Source of the DNA: Neocallimastix lanati (nom. inval.)
Taxonomy: Eukaryota > Neocallimastigomycota > Neocallimastigomycetes > Neocallimastigales > Neocallimastigaceae
Direction of reading: 5' to 3'
Length of the DNA: 60,000 nt
Assembly (NCBI GenBank): GCA_016946835.1
Contig: JACVTC010000080.1
Span: 590,001-650,000, forward strand
Shown: in pieces, positions 33,014 through 47,356 of the stretch
How positions within the stretch are numbered: position 1 is the first letter of the stretch
Layout: every line of letters begins with the position of its first letter
Position numbers and translations under genes: made by a program
Notes under the pieces: generated by a model
Told to the model about the DNA's origin: nothing
What the model saw: the letters and a program-made list of their open reading frames with translations, nothing else
Database searches by the model: none

Positions 33014-33026
33014 CGTTTAACCATCA
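33014..33026. repeat. Target-site duplication of the large LINE, 5' side (CGTTTAACCATCA)
   Basis: Exact repeat of 28051-28063; it defines the 5' border of the element. Confidence 0.85.
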
Positions 33027-33125
33027 GACCAGTAATAATGTCTTGAAAGGGATAAGGTTCTTTGGTTTAACAACAACAAAGTACATTTACCTAAATCTAA
33101 AAGTCATTTCATTTCTTTTAGCATT
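33027..33125 (-). mobile_element. Reverse-transcriptase fragment of the older LINE, separated by the large LINE
   Basis: The minus strand reads RNEMTFRFR, a stop, then MYFVVVKPKNLIPFKTL. This matches KNEMTFGINKCATLVVKPKNFIPSRHY (residues 887-913, in two parts) of the intact LINE. With the large LINE removed, this fragment joins the C-terminal piece at 26949-28063, though about 500 bp equivalent to the thumb region are missing between them. Confidence 0.75.
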
Positions 33126-33127
33126 TT

Positions 33128-33192
33128 TAAAATAAAAATAAAAATAAAAATAAAAATAAAAATAAAAATAAAAATAAAAATAAAAATAAAAA
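33128..33192. repeat. (TAAAAA)n hexanucleotide array
   Basis: About ten copies of AAAAAT/TAAAAA next to the LINE fragment; possibly the expanded residue of an A-rich stretch. Confidence 0.8.
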
Positions 33193-33682
33193 AAGTTTCT
33201 TTTTCTTTATTTCCATGATATTGCCCTCCTCTAAAAGGCAAAAACACAATTCAATATTGAAATAGCATTAAATTATTAAATTTAGCAAATTTACACTTTT
33301 TCTATCTTAATTTTTTTTTTTTTATATATCTTTATATATATATATTATTTTTTTTTTTCTATTTATTTATTTATTTATTTATTATTTATTTATTTATTTA
33401 TTTGTTTATATGAAATTTTATTTATTTATTTTACTTTTTATTATTTGAAGTTTATATGAATTTCTTTATATTAAAATTGTTCATCTATTATTTTAAAGGT
33501 TTAATTTATTTTACCTATTATTATTATTATTATTATTACATTTAATAATAATATATAGCTTATGAAATATTTTTCAAAGATGAACAATTTATTTTGAAAA
33601 AATAAAAAAATATATATATATTAAAAATATTAAATAATATATTATTTTTTAAATTGCAAAAATTACTATTTTACAATTTTTA

Positions 33683-33719
<37 letters not shown>

Positions 33720-33877
33720 CTTTCCCTTTTTAAAGCATTACTTTGCTTTGTTTAAATTATTCGTTTATTAATAATTTTCCTTTTTTTTTTTTTTTTTTTT
33801 TTTTTCTATAAAAAAAAAAAGTTAAGAAAAGAAAAAGATAAAAAAACAATAAAAAAATAAAAATAAAAAAAATAAAA

Positions 33878-33914
<37 letters not shown>

Positions 33915-34396
33915 ATATTTATAATAAAATAAACATTTAATTATAAATAATAGAACAGAAATATTAAAATTGATATTACTATTAATTTTTTTTTCTTTTT
34001 TTTTTTTTTTTTTAATTAAATTGTTTAAAATAAAAAAATTGCTAATTTATTTATATATTGAAATTTATAATAAAAAAGAAATGTTTAATGTTTTAAAAAA
34101 AAATAAAATGTTAAATTATTTTTTAAATATATAAAAAAAGTTTTAATAAAAAAAAATATTACTAAATATCACATCCAATTTTCTTTGCAAATTAAATACT
34201 TTCAAATTAGTTATCATTGAAAAGAAAATGGATAATATATAAATTATTTTATATATAATTTATTACTAAAAAAATTTTTTTTGTTGTTTTTATATTTATT
34301 TGCATATTAATTTACTCGTTCTTTTTTTCTTCTTTATTTGTAATATTTATTAATAGTCTTCAATATAATAAAAACTATTCCCCTTTAATCTTCCAA
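33193..34396. other. AT-rich intergenic sequence with long homopolymer runs
   Basis: No gene seen. Notable T-runs at about 33689-33719 and 33780-33805, an A-run at about 33880-33912, and TTTA repeats near 33361-33402. This is the downstream side of the Ecl1-like gene. Confidence 0.6.
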
Positions 34397-35023
34397 TTAA
34401 TATTCGTAAAGTGAAATATCATCATCTTCTTCTTCAGTTTTATTCCATGGATAGTATGGATTTGAAACAGTTATACCCTTACTCAAACTATCGTTTGAAC
34501 TTGTGCTACTACCAATTATTATAGTTTCTGAAGAACTTGAGTAAGAACTTTCAGAAGAGTTTGATGAAAAAGATCCCTTAAATCCATTAGTAATAGCAAA
34601 GCCTCCATGTTGATGATATTTATGGTTAAGATGCCCATGCTCAATATTATACATATTCTTTTTAGTTAATTCACAAGATCTAAAGACCTTATCATTTTGA
34701 TTTAGCCATTGACTTAAACCACTTGAAACACTTGGATTGTAACAACCTGCATCATAATTTGGTCTATTTCTAAACTTTAAATCATTACCTTGGTAAAATA
34801 AAAGTTTATCTGGATTATTCAAATACTTTGAAGAGGCATTATAGGAACTTGGACTACTACCTCCACTAATCATACTAGAGTTATCATTAAACGATCCATA
34901 TTCAGTAGGTAAACTACTAAGTTTTAAGCCCTTTTCATCTTGGTTTCTACAGAGAGAACAGCAATATAACTCTCCATTAGTTTGCTTTCCACAATTTAAG
35001 CACCAATTGGTATCAATATCCAT
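34397..35023 (-). CDS. Ecl1-like zinc-binding protein (208 aa)
   Basis: Intronless minus-strand frame with non-repetitive composition. The N-terminus MDIDTNWCLNCGKQTNGEL, then YCCSLCRNQD, carries Cys8, Cys11, Cys21 (or 22) and Cys25 in a C-x2-C-x9-C-x3-C arrangement directly after an acidic MD start. This is the signature of the fungal Ecl1 family ('extender of chronological lifespan'), in which WCxxCGKxxxxxLYC and a second Cys pair bind zinc. The rest is Ser/Asn-rich and likely disordered, with a His/Tyr stretch (about 128-141) and an acidic C-terminus (EEEDDDISLYEY). Known Ecl1 proteins act in nutrient-stress and lifespan control in yeasts; the role here is inferred only from the N-terminal motif. 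Other small treble-clef proteins are the alternative. Confidence 0.65.
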   Translation of the reverse strand: MDIDTNWCLNCGKQTNGELYCCSLCRNQDEKGLKLSSLPTEYGSFNDNSSMISGGSSPSSYNASSKYLNNPDKLLFYQGNDLKFRNRPNYDAGCYNPSVSSGLSQWLNQNDKVFRSCELTKKNMYNIEHGHLNHKYHQHGGFAITNGFKGSFSSNSSESSYSSSSETIIIGSSTSSNDSLSKGITVSNPYYPWNKTEEEDDDISLYEY

Positions 35024-36639
35024 TTTATTTTATATTATTAGTAAAAAAAAATTCCTTTATTAAGTTTAGTTATAAAAAATATAGGTTTTTATTGAGTATT
35101 AGGTAATAAATAACTTTTTATTTATTATCCGCTTTTTATTAATATTTGTTTTATATATTATAAATTTCTATATATAAATATTGATATAATTAATAAAACC
35201 AAAATAATATTAGTATTACATATTTATAATAAAGTAAAAATTATAAAACACTATCTAAAAATTTAATATTAAAATAAATTACCTTTTACGTATTATTTAG
35301 TGTATATATTTTTAAAATATAAATTTATTATTTATAAATTATTTTTTTATTTTATTATTGAATAATAAATAAAAAGATTTTATTTATTTATTAAACTTTA
35401 TTATTACTTTATTTATAAAAACTTTTTATTTTTTTTTTATATTAATTTGTATTATTATTTTTTTTACTTCTATTATTATTATTATTATTTATTTATTTAG
35501 TTTAAAATTACAATTTAATCAATATCAATTTCTGATTTTTGTTTGAAATTAATACTAGTAGTTTGATTTTCAATGATGATAATAGTAGAATTCTTGCTAA
35601 AGTTCATCTTAATGTATATAAAATTTATTTTAAACTGCTTTTTTTTTTATTTTATATATAAATATATATAAATCAATTACTATTTTTTAAAAAAAATTCT
35701 TAAATATAATAAACGCTCTTTTCTATATAGAAAAAAAATAAAATACAATTTGAAGATTTAAAAATTAAGATGGAAATTTTATCTATTTATATAAAAATTT
35801 TTAAATACAAAAAATATATATATTAAATTAGATAAATAATAATTAATAATTAATAATTTATTTAGTTTATTTATTTATTTATTTATATAAATATATTAAA
35901 TAAAAAATTTTAGAATATTAAAATATTATAAATTATTATTAGAAGAAAAAAAAATTATTTTTATTATTATTAACCATTATTTAATTTTAATAATCATTTA
36001 AAAAATTTAATAATGGTAATAATAATAATAATAATAATTTTCTTCTTCTATTTAATAAATATGAAGTCTATTTAATAATTTATTAAAATATATATTAAAT
36101 GTAATATAATAAATATAATATAAAATAAATATCATATATAAAAAAAAAGCATTTATTAAATAATTAAATACTATTTAAATATAAAATAATATTAAATTAT
36201 ATTATCAATTATATTTAGTAGTATATTATATTTAATATATATTTATTATAATTAAATTAATTTTTTTATATTAATTGATATATAATAACTAATATAATTA
36301 TTAAGAATAGTATCAAAAAAAACTACATAGAATAGTTATTTCTATTATTCTAACTACTATTTTAGTACTATAATATATTATTTTAAGTTGTACCATATAT
36401 TATAATTAATTGAAATTTTTATTAAATTTTAAATTTAAATAAAAATAATTAATTTAAAAAGTAATAAATTCCAATTTAATTATAATATTAAAGTTACATA
36501 TAATAAAAATAAAATGTAATATTTTAAAATATTTAAATTAATATAGATAATTTCATTTTATTAGTAATTAAGCTTTAATATATATTTTGTATATATAAAA
36601 AAGCAACATACCATTTAATAATAAAAAATATTAATAAAG

Positions 36640-36675
<36 letters not shown>

Positions 36676-36894
36676 TTTATTTTAATTTTTATCTGTGAGT
36701 TTTGAATAATGTAGTAATATAACAATAATATATTCCGAATATATGACATTCTTATTCACTATTTAAACAAATATTCTCTTGATATATTATTAATAAGCAT
36801 ATTTAATATTTAATATTTAATATTTAATATTGGGTAATAAACTTTTTTTTAAAAAAAGCCATGACAATTAATAATAATTCTAAAATTAATACTT
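35024..36894. other. AT-rich intergenic sequence
   Basis: Only A/T spacer with short AAT and TTA microsatellites (for example 36018-36038 and 36642-36674). A slightly mixed patch at 35530-35610 may be the 5' flank of the Ecl1-like gene. No other gene seen. Confidence 0.6.
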
Positions 36895-37086
<192 letters not shown>

Positions 37087-40000
37087 TCAAATACACTATT
37101 ATCAAAAGTTTTAATAACAAAAAGATTGTTCATATTACCTATTAGGTTTCCTACAATAACTAAGAGTATATTATAACAATCAATTAAGTTTTATATATGC
37201 TATTAGATAATACATTTATATTTTTAAATTTTCCTTCATTCATTATTATCTCTGTTTTTATTTTAAAATCTTTTATAATTTAAAATTTCATACTTTTTTT
37301 TTCAATTTAGGTTTTTTTTTTATTATTATTATTTTTGTAATTGATTAATTCAAATAATAAAATTAAATATATAAAAAGTTTAAACCCTCTCAATTTTTTC
37401 CTACCCTATTTTTATCCCAAATAAAATTAAAATAAAATGAAATAAAATACTACAATTTATATATAATTATGAATAATAAATAATTAAACAATTAAAATGA
37501 TAATAATAATTTATTAACAATTTTAATAATTTTTTTTAAAAATAAAAAAAGTAGTTTAAATAGTATGAAAGTGATGTAAATATAATTGTGAATAATCCCA
37601 TTAATACATTTAAAAGTTTAGTCTTAAATAATTATTAACGGTTAACTAGCCTATTTTCATGCAATTTTCCATTTATTAAAGTTTTGTAAGTTAAAACTCA
37701 TAAACTCTACTATTAATATATTAAAACTAATAAAAAAAAAAGTATAATATATTTTCATTATATTAATAATTGAATAATATACAATTAAAGATTTTTATTA
37801 ATATAATATAAAAAAAAAAGTTTAAAATTGAACTTTTAATGTAATATATAAAATATACTATATTAGTTATTATAATTATAATATATTTGAAATAGTTTTA
37901 ATTTTAAATTTTAGTTTTTTTAATAATAAATATATATAAAAAAAGTATTTACTATATATTAATCTATTTTGTATAGAAATATAATAATTAATAAAGTTTA
38001 ACATTTATGATATAATTTAATAATTGCATAAAAAAAAATAAAATAAACTTTTAATATGATTTACTTTAATTTATATTAAATTTAACAAATATTAAATTAA
38101 CTAATTAATTAATTATTTTATTAATTAATTTGTAATTATTAATTAGATTATTATATTTATATAAAAAATTTAAAGAAATATAAATAAATGATAAAACAAA
38201 AAAGTACTATAAAATTAGTAAAAACATAATTAAATATAAAATAATGAAATTATAAAATGAAATTATAATATTAATATTAAAAATAGTAATAATAAATTAA
38301 TAGTAATAAAGTAATGATAAATTCCTTTAATAAAAATAACAAAATATACGATTGTTCATTTTAAAAATATTGATGGACATTAATTATAAAGTATTGAATA
38401 TAATATTAATATGGAATTTTTTATCTATAATAAAGAATGTAAAAGAAATACATGATTTAAAAAAAAAAATATGAATTTATAAAATAAATATTAATAAAAA
38501 TTATGGCTAAAGTTTATTTTAATTCTTTATTACTTAAATCTATTTTATATGATTTTTATATATTTTTTATTTATATATTATTTAGTATATTTATCTTGAT
38601 CTTTTATTTATTTATTTATTTATTTATCTATTTTTTGATAAATTATAGTTCAAAAGTAACTAATATTATTTAAATAAGTATTCTTTTAAAAATATTTTAA
38701 AATATAAATAAAATATTAAAAAAAATAATAATTACAATATTAATAATACTAAGGAAAAAAGGAAAATAAATTCTTGGTAATTCAAAAATTTGATTTTATT
38801 AAAAATTTTTATAGTTAGTAATTTAATAATCTCATTGGTCAAGTCAGGTTAGTATTGTCTAAACATTAATTGTTTATTATTATTAAAAATATAATATAAT
38901 AAAAAGAGTAATATGATTTAATATGGTTAAATTATGAATAATCTTTCTTTTAATAATACCAAAATATGAACAATTAATATAAGTTTATAATGAAATAATC
39001 TAATTAAAATAAAATGTGCTCTATTTATTTCAATAAAATAATTGTTTTTGTTTAATAATCATTTTAATTTAACCTTTTATAAAGATATTTATCCTTTTTT
39101 TTTATTCAATTTTAGCATTATTAACTTTTTTTTTTATTAAAAATTTATAAATAAAAGGTTAATTTGGATTAATTAAAATAATTAACATTCATTAAATTTA
39201 AAAAAAAAAGTATATATATATATATAAAATAAAAATAAAAATATAATTGAGTTAAAATTTTAACATATAAATAATAATTAAAATTAATTTTTACTTGGCC
39301 GTAGAATTAAATTTTCAGAGGGAAAATTAAATTGCGTATTTATTCATTGGCAGAATCTATTGTAAAATTTTCTTTTCTTTTAACAAGAAAGAGACAAATA
39401 TTGTTGGGTTATCTCAACTAAAAATAAAAATAAGATTATTATTACTATTTTTTATCAAATTTTATAATACTATAATTAGAGTTTTTAAAAATATTTTTAA
39501 TAAAACAAAAAAGTCAAAATCATTTAAAATATATAATAAATAAAGTTTTAATTTAATTTATATAATAAAAAAAGGGGATTAATTAATTAATAAATTCAAT
39601 AAAGAATTTTTTTTATTTATTAATGGTTAATACTATAAAGAAAGAATTAAGTATTTAACCAATATCAAAAAATAAATATATAAATATGAAATATAAAATA
39701 TATGAAATATTTAATAAATATATATTAAATATATATTAAATAAATATATTATACTATTATACATATGAATATATAAAAATAAAATTAAATATATTGAATA
39801 ATAATATAAATTTATTATTAAATAAAAATTATCATTAAAATATAAAAAGATTTTAAAAATAAAAAAATAAATATTAATAAATAAATACTAATAAATTTAA
39901 GATAAACCTTTTCAATCAATTCAATTTATTATCTGTTTACATTATTATTAAATGAAACAAAAAATAATAAAAGTTTAGTTAAAAAAAAAAAAAATAAAGA

Positions 40001-42230
40001 TAAAAGTAAATAAAGTAATTAACTAATAAAAATAATAAAAGATTTTTATTTTAACATGGAAATTTTTTTTATACATTGTTTACTAATAATAATTTCATAT
40101 GTTATTCACAATATATAGGTAAATAATTAATTAAATATATACATTAAATAATGTTTATTTATATGAAATAATAATATTAAAAAAAGAGTTTTAAAATTAT
40201 TATTTAGTTTATTTAAATATTACATTTACTAAATATATTATATATTAGTTTCAATGTATTAAATAATAGCAATTCGTATTACATATGAGATAGTAATTGA
40301 ATAAAATATATATATATATATATATATATTTTTTTATACTATTATTCAGTTTCTATTATATATTTATATTTATTAAATGTAAATGAAAAATGAAGAAAAA
40401 AAAATATTGAAATCGGTAATTTAATACCAATAATTTAATACAATAGATACCATATATATTTTTCTTTTTTATTGTTTGTTTGTTAATTGTTTTTTTGTTT
40501 GTTACTCAAAGAAAAAATATTAAATAATAAATAAATAAATAAATAAAACAAAGAAAATATTTTTTTATTTTATATTTAAAGGAATTATTTTTTTTTCCGT
40601 ACAATACTCCACAAAATAAAACTTTAAAATATATATATATTTGATTTGTAAATTTATTTATTTACATATTTATTTGTTTGTTGTTAAAGTCATTTACTTC
40701 ATTTACTTTTTTAATTGGCTTTATACAAAAAAAATAATATTTCCTTTTATGTTAATATTATTGTATTTTTGTGTCACCTTTATTACATTTATGAAAGACA
40801 ATAAGACAATACCTCAATTTGTTGTACATTACATATAATACATTAATGTATTAAAAGAAATATAAAAAAATATAAAAAAAATATTTATATAATAATTTTT
40901 TTATAATAAAATTATATATTTATTTTTTTTAATAATTAAATGAACATATAAAAATTACAAGGAAAAAAAAAAATATACATAAATATATTATGTATAAAAA
41001 TAATGTTAACATAATTTTGTACATTATTAAATTTTTTTCTTTTTTTTTATTAATATTATTATTAAATACATGAATCATGATAACCATTGTACAAATATAA
41101 AGTATAAAAAATATATATATTTATTAATTTAATATAAATAAAAAGTAATTTCTAATATCCAATATGCTTCATCACCTATGAATCTATTTTCAAATATTTA
41201 AATTTTAATTAATAATTACGGTCATTAATAAAATATATATAAAATATATATTATAGCTTTACTTTTTATAATCATTTTATATTATAACTTTATTTTATTT
41301 TATTTATAATATTTCATTTTATATCATTTGATTATGTAAATTTTTATTTTTTTTTTTTCATAAAAGTTAAAAGAAGCTATATAATTTAAATGTTTATTTT
41401 TTAATGAGTTATTTAATTAATATCAAAATATAAATAATTAATAATTGTATTAATAAAATCATTATTTATTATTAAATATTAATTATACTACCTAATAATA
41501 TTTATGAATTTATGAATATTATACCATTACTATATTTTTCTATATGATTGATTATTATTTATTTATATTTTTTATATTTTTCTATAAAATTAATTATCAT
41601 TTATTTATGCTTTTATAATTATGATTATTATAATTAATATTGAAATTATTATTAGTATCATCATTATACATTATATTTTTTTTTATTATTATAATATTTA
41701 TTATAATTAATCAATATTAAACTTCTATGGTTATTATTATAGCGTTTATAATATAATTAGTATTAACAATGGATTTTTCATATTTAGCGGGAAATAAATC
41801 TTTAATATCCATTCCATTATAAATTCTTTTTCAACAAAAAAAAAAAAGTAAAAAACAAAATTATTGAATTAATAATCATTAGTAAAGTTATTTAATATTG
41901 ATTCTAACTTTATTGAAATACTTCTTACAAAACTTTAAATATTTTTAAAAACATAAGACTACTATTTATAAAGGATATATTTAATCTATGATTTGAATTA
42001 TATAACTATAATATATGTGCTTATATTTTTATCCTATTTTTAGAAAGTTTATTTAAAGAGTTATTTTTTATTTAATAACCCAATACCATTTATTTTTTTA
42101 TTTTTTTCCTTTTTCCTTTTTTTCTATATTACTAATATTATAATGTTTTTTGGTTTTTTTATTTATACTCTTTTGTTATGACATATGTTTAATTAATATA
42201 TTAAAAAAAGAAATATCTAATAGCAAGTTT

Positions 42231-42277
<47 letters not shown>

Positions 42278-42734
42278 GGAGTCTTGATATATTTCTTTTG
42301 TTATTAATAATTATCATAAAAAAAAAATACATTTAATTATTTTTTTTTTAATTTTAATTTTAAAAATCATTCCTAAAATAAATATAATATTAAAATATAT
42401 GATATTAAAAACATGTCTAGCTAATAATATTTATCATAGTTGTTTGATTATCTTTTATAATATACATTTTGTAGATAAAACAAAAATTCAATATATATTT
42501 AAAAAAAAAAAAAGTTATTTTTTATTATTATAAAGTACTAAATAAAGCTTATTTCTTATAATGACATAAAAAAAATAAAGACTTAGATGAAGTTTTCTTT
42601 TATTATTGAATATATAATAATACATTTATTTTTAATTTCAAATTTTATTAAAGATTTTTATTATTTCTTTTAAAAATTCAATAAAAAAACTTTATTTTAA
42701 TTCTATACCATGTTTTTATTTTAATAGATAAAAA
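37087..42734. other. Gene-free AT-rich stretch, 5.6 kb
   Basis: I looked on both strands for islands of balanced composition or recognisable protein and found none. Mixed patches at 39297-39430 (GGCCGTAGAATT ... GGGTTATCTCAAC) and 37610-37700 are short and non-coding. Long A-run at about 42232-42275. Confidence 0.55.
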
Positions 42735-42910
42735 TATTATTATATTATATTATATTATATTATATTATATTATATTATATTATATTATATTATATTATAT
42801 TATATTATATTATATTATATTATATTATATTATATTATATTATATTATATTATATTATATTATATTATATTATATTATATTATATTATATTATATTATAT
42901 TATATTATAT
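42735..42910. repeat. (TATAT-TA) pentanucleotide array, unit ATATT
   Basis: About 35 essentially perfect copies of a 5-bp unit (TATTA/ATATT) without an embedded spacer motif, unlike the TAAAA satellite. Confidence 0.95.
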
Positions 42911-43732
42911 GAAATAATTTATTCTCCTGAAAATTTTAAAATTTAAAAAAGTTTATTTTATAGGAAAATATTGATAGAAAAATAAAAAAAAGTTAACTTT
43001 ATTTATTATAAAATTTAAAGACATTCTAAAAAAATTTTTTTTTTTTAATTTAATTCTATCATTTTTAAAGGTTAGCTATTTTAATAATAAATATTACAAA
43101 CTTCAAATCAAAAATTTGATTTTTTTTTTTTTTTTTAAATATTTTAAATTCATATTCTATCTATTTTATATATTATGTTTCGTTGTATATAGTATTTATG
43201 ACTTTATATTTTTATTTATTATCTTCATCTTTATTTTATTAATTAGTTAATAATTAATATTACATATATATCATTATTTTTTTCAAACTTATTTTTGTTA
43301 TTTCATTTCTATGTTTTTCAATCACATTTTAAACTTTTATTAATTTTTTTTTTAATTTTTTAATTCTTAAAAATGCATATAATAATTTATATTGGATTAT
43401 TAAGTATTACTTTATTTATATTTAGAAACGCACATATAAAAATATAATAGATAAATGAATGTATAAATATTATATGCAATTTAAATTTTATTTTTTATTT
43501 ATTCATTTATTTATTTTTTTTTTTAAAAATAAAATATTATAAATGAAGTTTATTACAATGTGCCAATCTTTGTAATTATAATAATTAGACTTTACTTCTA
43601 TAATTAAAACAAAAAGTAATTAAAACGTGAGATTACCATGTTTTACAGCAACAAATCATGATAACATTTTTATTTTGTGAATAATCCATACAACCAAAAT
43701 TATAGATAATAAATAAAAAGGTTATTATTATT
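42911..43732. other. AT-rich spacer
   Basis: No feature recognised apart from short homopolymers; a slightly less AT-rich patch at 43550-43700 has no open frame. Confidence 0.5.
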
Positions 43733-44338
43733 TAAAATTTGTTGAATTTTGATTTGTTTAAAAGATTTAAAACAAAAAAAAAATTTTTTTTAAGGAGGTT
43801 ACAATTACCATAAATATTATATTTTTTTTGTCAAGTTTTGTACTGGCTAAAAATAAACTTATATTTTATATTTATTTATTTTTTTGTTTTACTTTTTATA
43901 TCATGAGAACAATTAAAGCCACACTATTACATGGTACAATTTTTATAATTGTTTGGATAATATAAAGTAATGAAAATATATAGTTATATATAATATAATA
44001 ATCATTATTATTAATGAAGAAATTCTATTTTTTTCTTTATTTTTTTTTTCTATTATTATTATTATTTTTTATTTGTAAAACTTTGATTTGTTTCAAAAGA
44101 TATAAATAAAAATTTTTTTTTAAAATTGTTTATATTACCATAAATATTATTTTTTATCACTTTTTTTTTTTTTTATTAAAATAAATATAATATATATATA
44201 TATGTTTCACTTTTTATATCATGAGAACAATTATATTTACTTTCATTTTCGTAGCAAAATTTATGGATAATATAATATATACTATAATAAATATTTAATA
44301 ATTTCATTTTTATTATTAAAGAAATATTCTTATTTTCG

Positions 44339-44375
<37 letters not shown>
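43733..44375. repeat. Degenerate tandem duplication, period ~320 bp
   Basis: Two copies share ordered blocks. TTTGATTTGTTT occurs in each. ATTACCATAAATATTAT lies at about 43805 and 44135. The 25-base block from ACTTTTTATATCATGAGAAC is identical at 43891-43915 and 44209-44233. GGATAATATAA and ATTATTAA(T/A)GAA follow in both. Between the blocks the copies differ by substitutions and homopolymer length. No coding potential seen. Confidence 0.75.
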
Positions 44376-44378
<3 letters not shown>

Positions 44379-45055
44379 CATCATATAATAAATTAAATAT
44401 TTAATATACTGAATTTTCTATAAAATTATTAATTATTATTCCAATTGTAGAAGTAAATAAAATATCTTTAAATTATAGCGCCACCAATGGTGTAATTATT
44501 ATTTTTGTATTTTTTAAAATTATAACTTTAAAAACTTAAAAATTTAAATTTATGATTGAAATCAACAATGATAATAAAGGTTTAATGTCATTTATATTTA
44601 AAAAAGGATAATAAATATGTATATATATATTTTTTTGTGAAGTAAATATAGCATATAGCATATATTTATTTATATATATATATTATATAAAAACTACATA
44701 GATCATTCATAGCCTTATTTATAATAAGTAATCTTTATGAACATGTATATTTAGTTATTTTATTTAATTATATATTATAAGATAAAAAATTATCTTTTAA
44801 CATTATTTTAAAATGAAATAAATACATAATATAGAATTAATATAATAAATATTAATACAAGTTTAAATAAATATAACAGTTAATTTCAAGTTTTAAGCTT
44901 TTTTTTTTAAAAAAAAAAAAATAAAGTATTTATTTATAAAAAGATTTTTAATTAATTAAAGAATGTCAATAAATATTCATTTTGTACTTTTTAATTACTA
45001 ATAATTAAATATTATTATTAAATTGTTACTTTCTTTATTTTAATTATTAATTAAA

Positions 45056-45100
<45 letters not shown>

Positions 45101-45708
45101 ATATAAAAGGTCATGTTTTTTGTTAATATTTATAATATTAATTAATTTATAAGAAATAATTAAAAAGGCTTAATAAATTATTATAACATTTTAATTTTAA
45201 TTATTATTTTACAACAGTACATTATTTTTAATGTAGAAAATTTACTTTGAAGATTTCATTTCATTAAACTTTAATTTCCATATGACTTCTTTTTTTTTTT
45301 TTTTAATACTTTTTATACTTAATTTTAAATAATTAAACTTTATATATTTTTTTCATTAAAAAAAAAAAAAAAAGTCATTAAAATAATAAAAAAAGTAAAA
45401 TATATTTATATATATAATAAAATAAAATAAGAATAATAAAACTATTATAATTCAAAATTTAAAGATTTAGATTTTGATTTAATTTTGAATTTGATTATAA
45501 TAAAAACTTAGTTTTGCTGCGTAAATAAATAATAATGAAATTAATAAAAAGACAAAATAATAATAATAATAATTAATTTTAAGTAAAATAAAAGAAATGG
45601 TATGAAAAACTTTAAAAAATCTCCCTATAAAATAATTTGTTAAACTTACTTAAACTTATAATTTATGATTATAATATTATTATTAGTATTAATATTTTTA
45701 TTTTTTAT

Positions 45709-45761
<53 letters not shown>

Positions 45762-46278
45762 AAAAAAAAAAAAACTTTAAATAATTTTATATGCATTATA
45801 TTGTAAATATCTTAACATAAAAATAAAATTTATTCCTTTTTAAGACATTTTTGTTTCTTTAATGGATTAAAATTATTTGGTTTATTCTTAAAGGAAAAAA
45901 AAATAATAAAAGTTAAAACAGGTCATCTTGTATGTCTTAAAAAGTTAATATATGTCATTTTTTTATGTTTATTTTTATTACCATTATCATTATTATTATT
46001 ACTATAATTATTATTATCTTTATTATTATTATTATTTTATTTATAAATAATATATGCAATAGTATATATTATAAAAATAAATTTAAGTATATTAATAATT
46101 ATATATTATAATTAATTTTAGAAGTATAAATTATTATTAGAAATAATGAAAATTATTATTTTTTTTTTTAAATGCAATCTATTATTAAAATTAAACTATT
46201 AACCATAAAAAAAAATACTTTTGAAATAGAGAGAATTTAATTAAATAAATATATATAAATAAATATAGTTAGATAATT
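44376..46278. other. AT-rich spacer
   Basis: Includes A-runs (45059-45098, 45751-45773) and an AAT microsatellite (45713-45750). One small patch near 44478-44492 (GCGCCACCAATGG) is GC-richer than anything around it but too short to interpret. Confidence 0.5.
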
Positions 46279-46573
46279 AATATTTAATTATTTATAATTA
46301 TATATATATTACAAAAAAAAAAAAATAATAATAGTAATTATATAATAAATGATAATAATAGTAATTATAAAAACATATGAAAGTAATAAGTAATGAATAA
46401 TAAAAAAATAAAAAATAAATAACAAAAATCAATATTTAATTATTTATAATTATATATATATTACAAAAAAAAATAATAATAGTAATTATATGATAATGAT
46501 AATAATAGTAATTATAAAAACATATGAAAGTAATAATGAATAATAAAAAAATAAAAAATAAATAACAAAAATC
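46279..46573. repeat. Tandem duplication of a ~150-bp AT-rich segment
   Basis: 46279-46430 and 46431-46573 are near-identical (AATATTTAATTATTTATAAT at both starts; both end ATAACAAAAATC), differing by a few short indels. It is a recent local duplication. Confidence 0.9.
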
Positions 46574-47323
46574 AGTAATAAATTATTAAATAATTATTAA
46601 AAAATAAATAATTTTATTATTTATTTATTATATTCAAATCTTAAATAACAATAATTATAATTAAATACTATTTAAATATACTAAAAGAATTAATATGGAA
46701 AAAACTTTTTTTTTTTATTAAAACCTTATTCTTAATTAATTAACCTTAAATTAATTAATTATTAGATTTATTCTATGTTATTATAATTAAACTTTTATTT
46801 AAGAAAATTAACTTATGATTATTATTAAAAAAAATATAATAATAATACTAAATAATAATAATATTAATTAAAGTAACAATATAATAACAGTAATAATAAT
46901 TAATACTAATAAAAAAAAAAATAGAAATTTAGAATTTCAGTAAACCTTTTTACTGAGAAATGAATTATATATAATATTTTATTTATTATTCATTAGTAAA
47001 AATAATAGTATAATTTAATATGATTCAATTTTATTGATTTTACTATTTTTTCCATAATCTATAAATATAATTATAATAATAATTAATTATAAATGATAGT
47101 AATTAATAAATAATAAATAATTATTAATGGTATAATAATAATAAGAAATAATAGTAATAATTAATAGTAATAAATTATTTATAATTTATAATTTATTATT
47201 ATTATATTTTTAATTATTATTAAATAACAATTGCTATTATTATTTAATAATACATAATGAATATTATCAAATATAATAAAGCAATAAACATTAACTAATG
47301 AATGATAAATAACATTTTATTTA

Positions 47324-47356
<33 letters not shown>

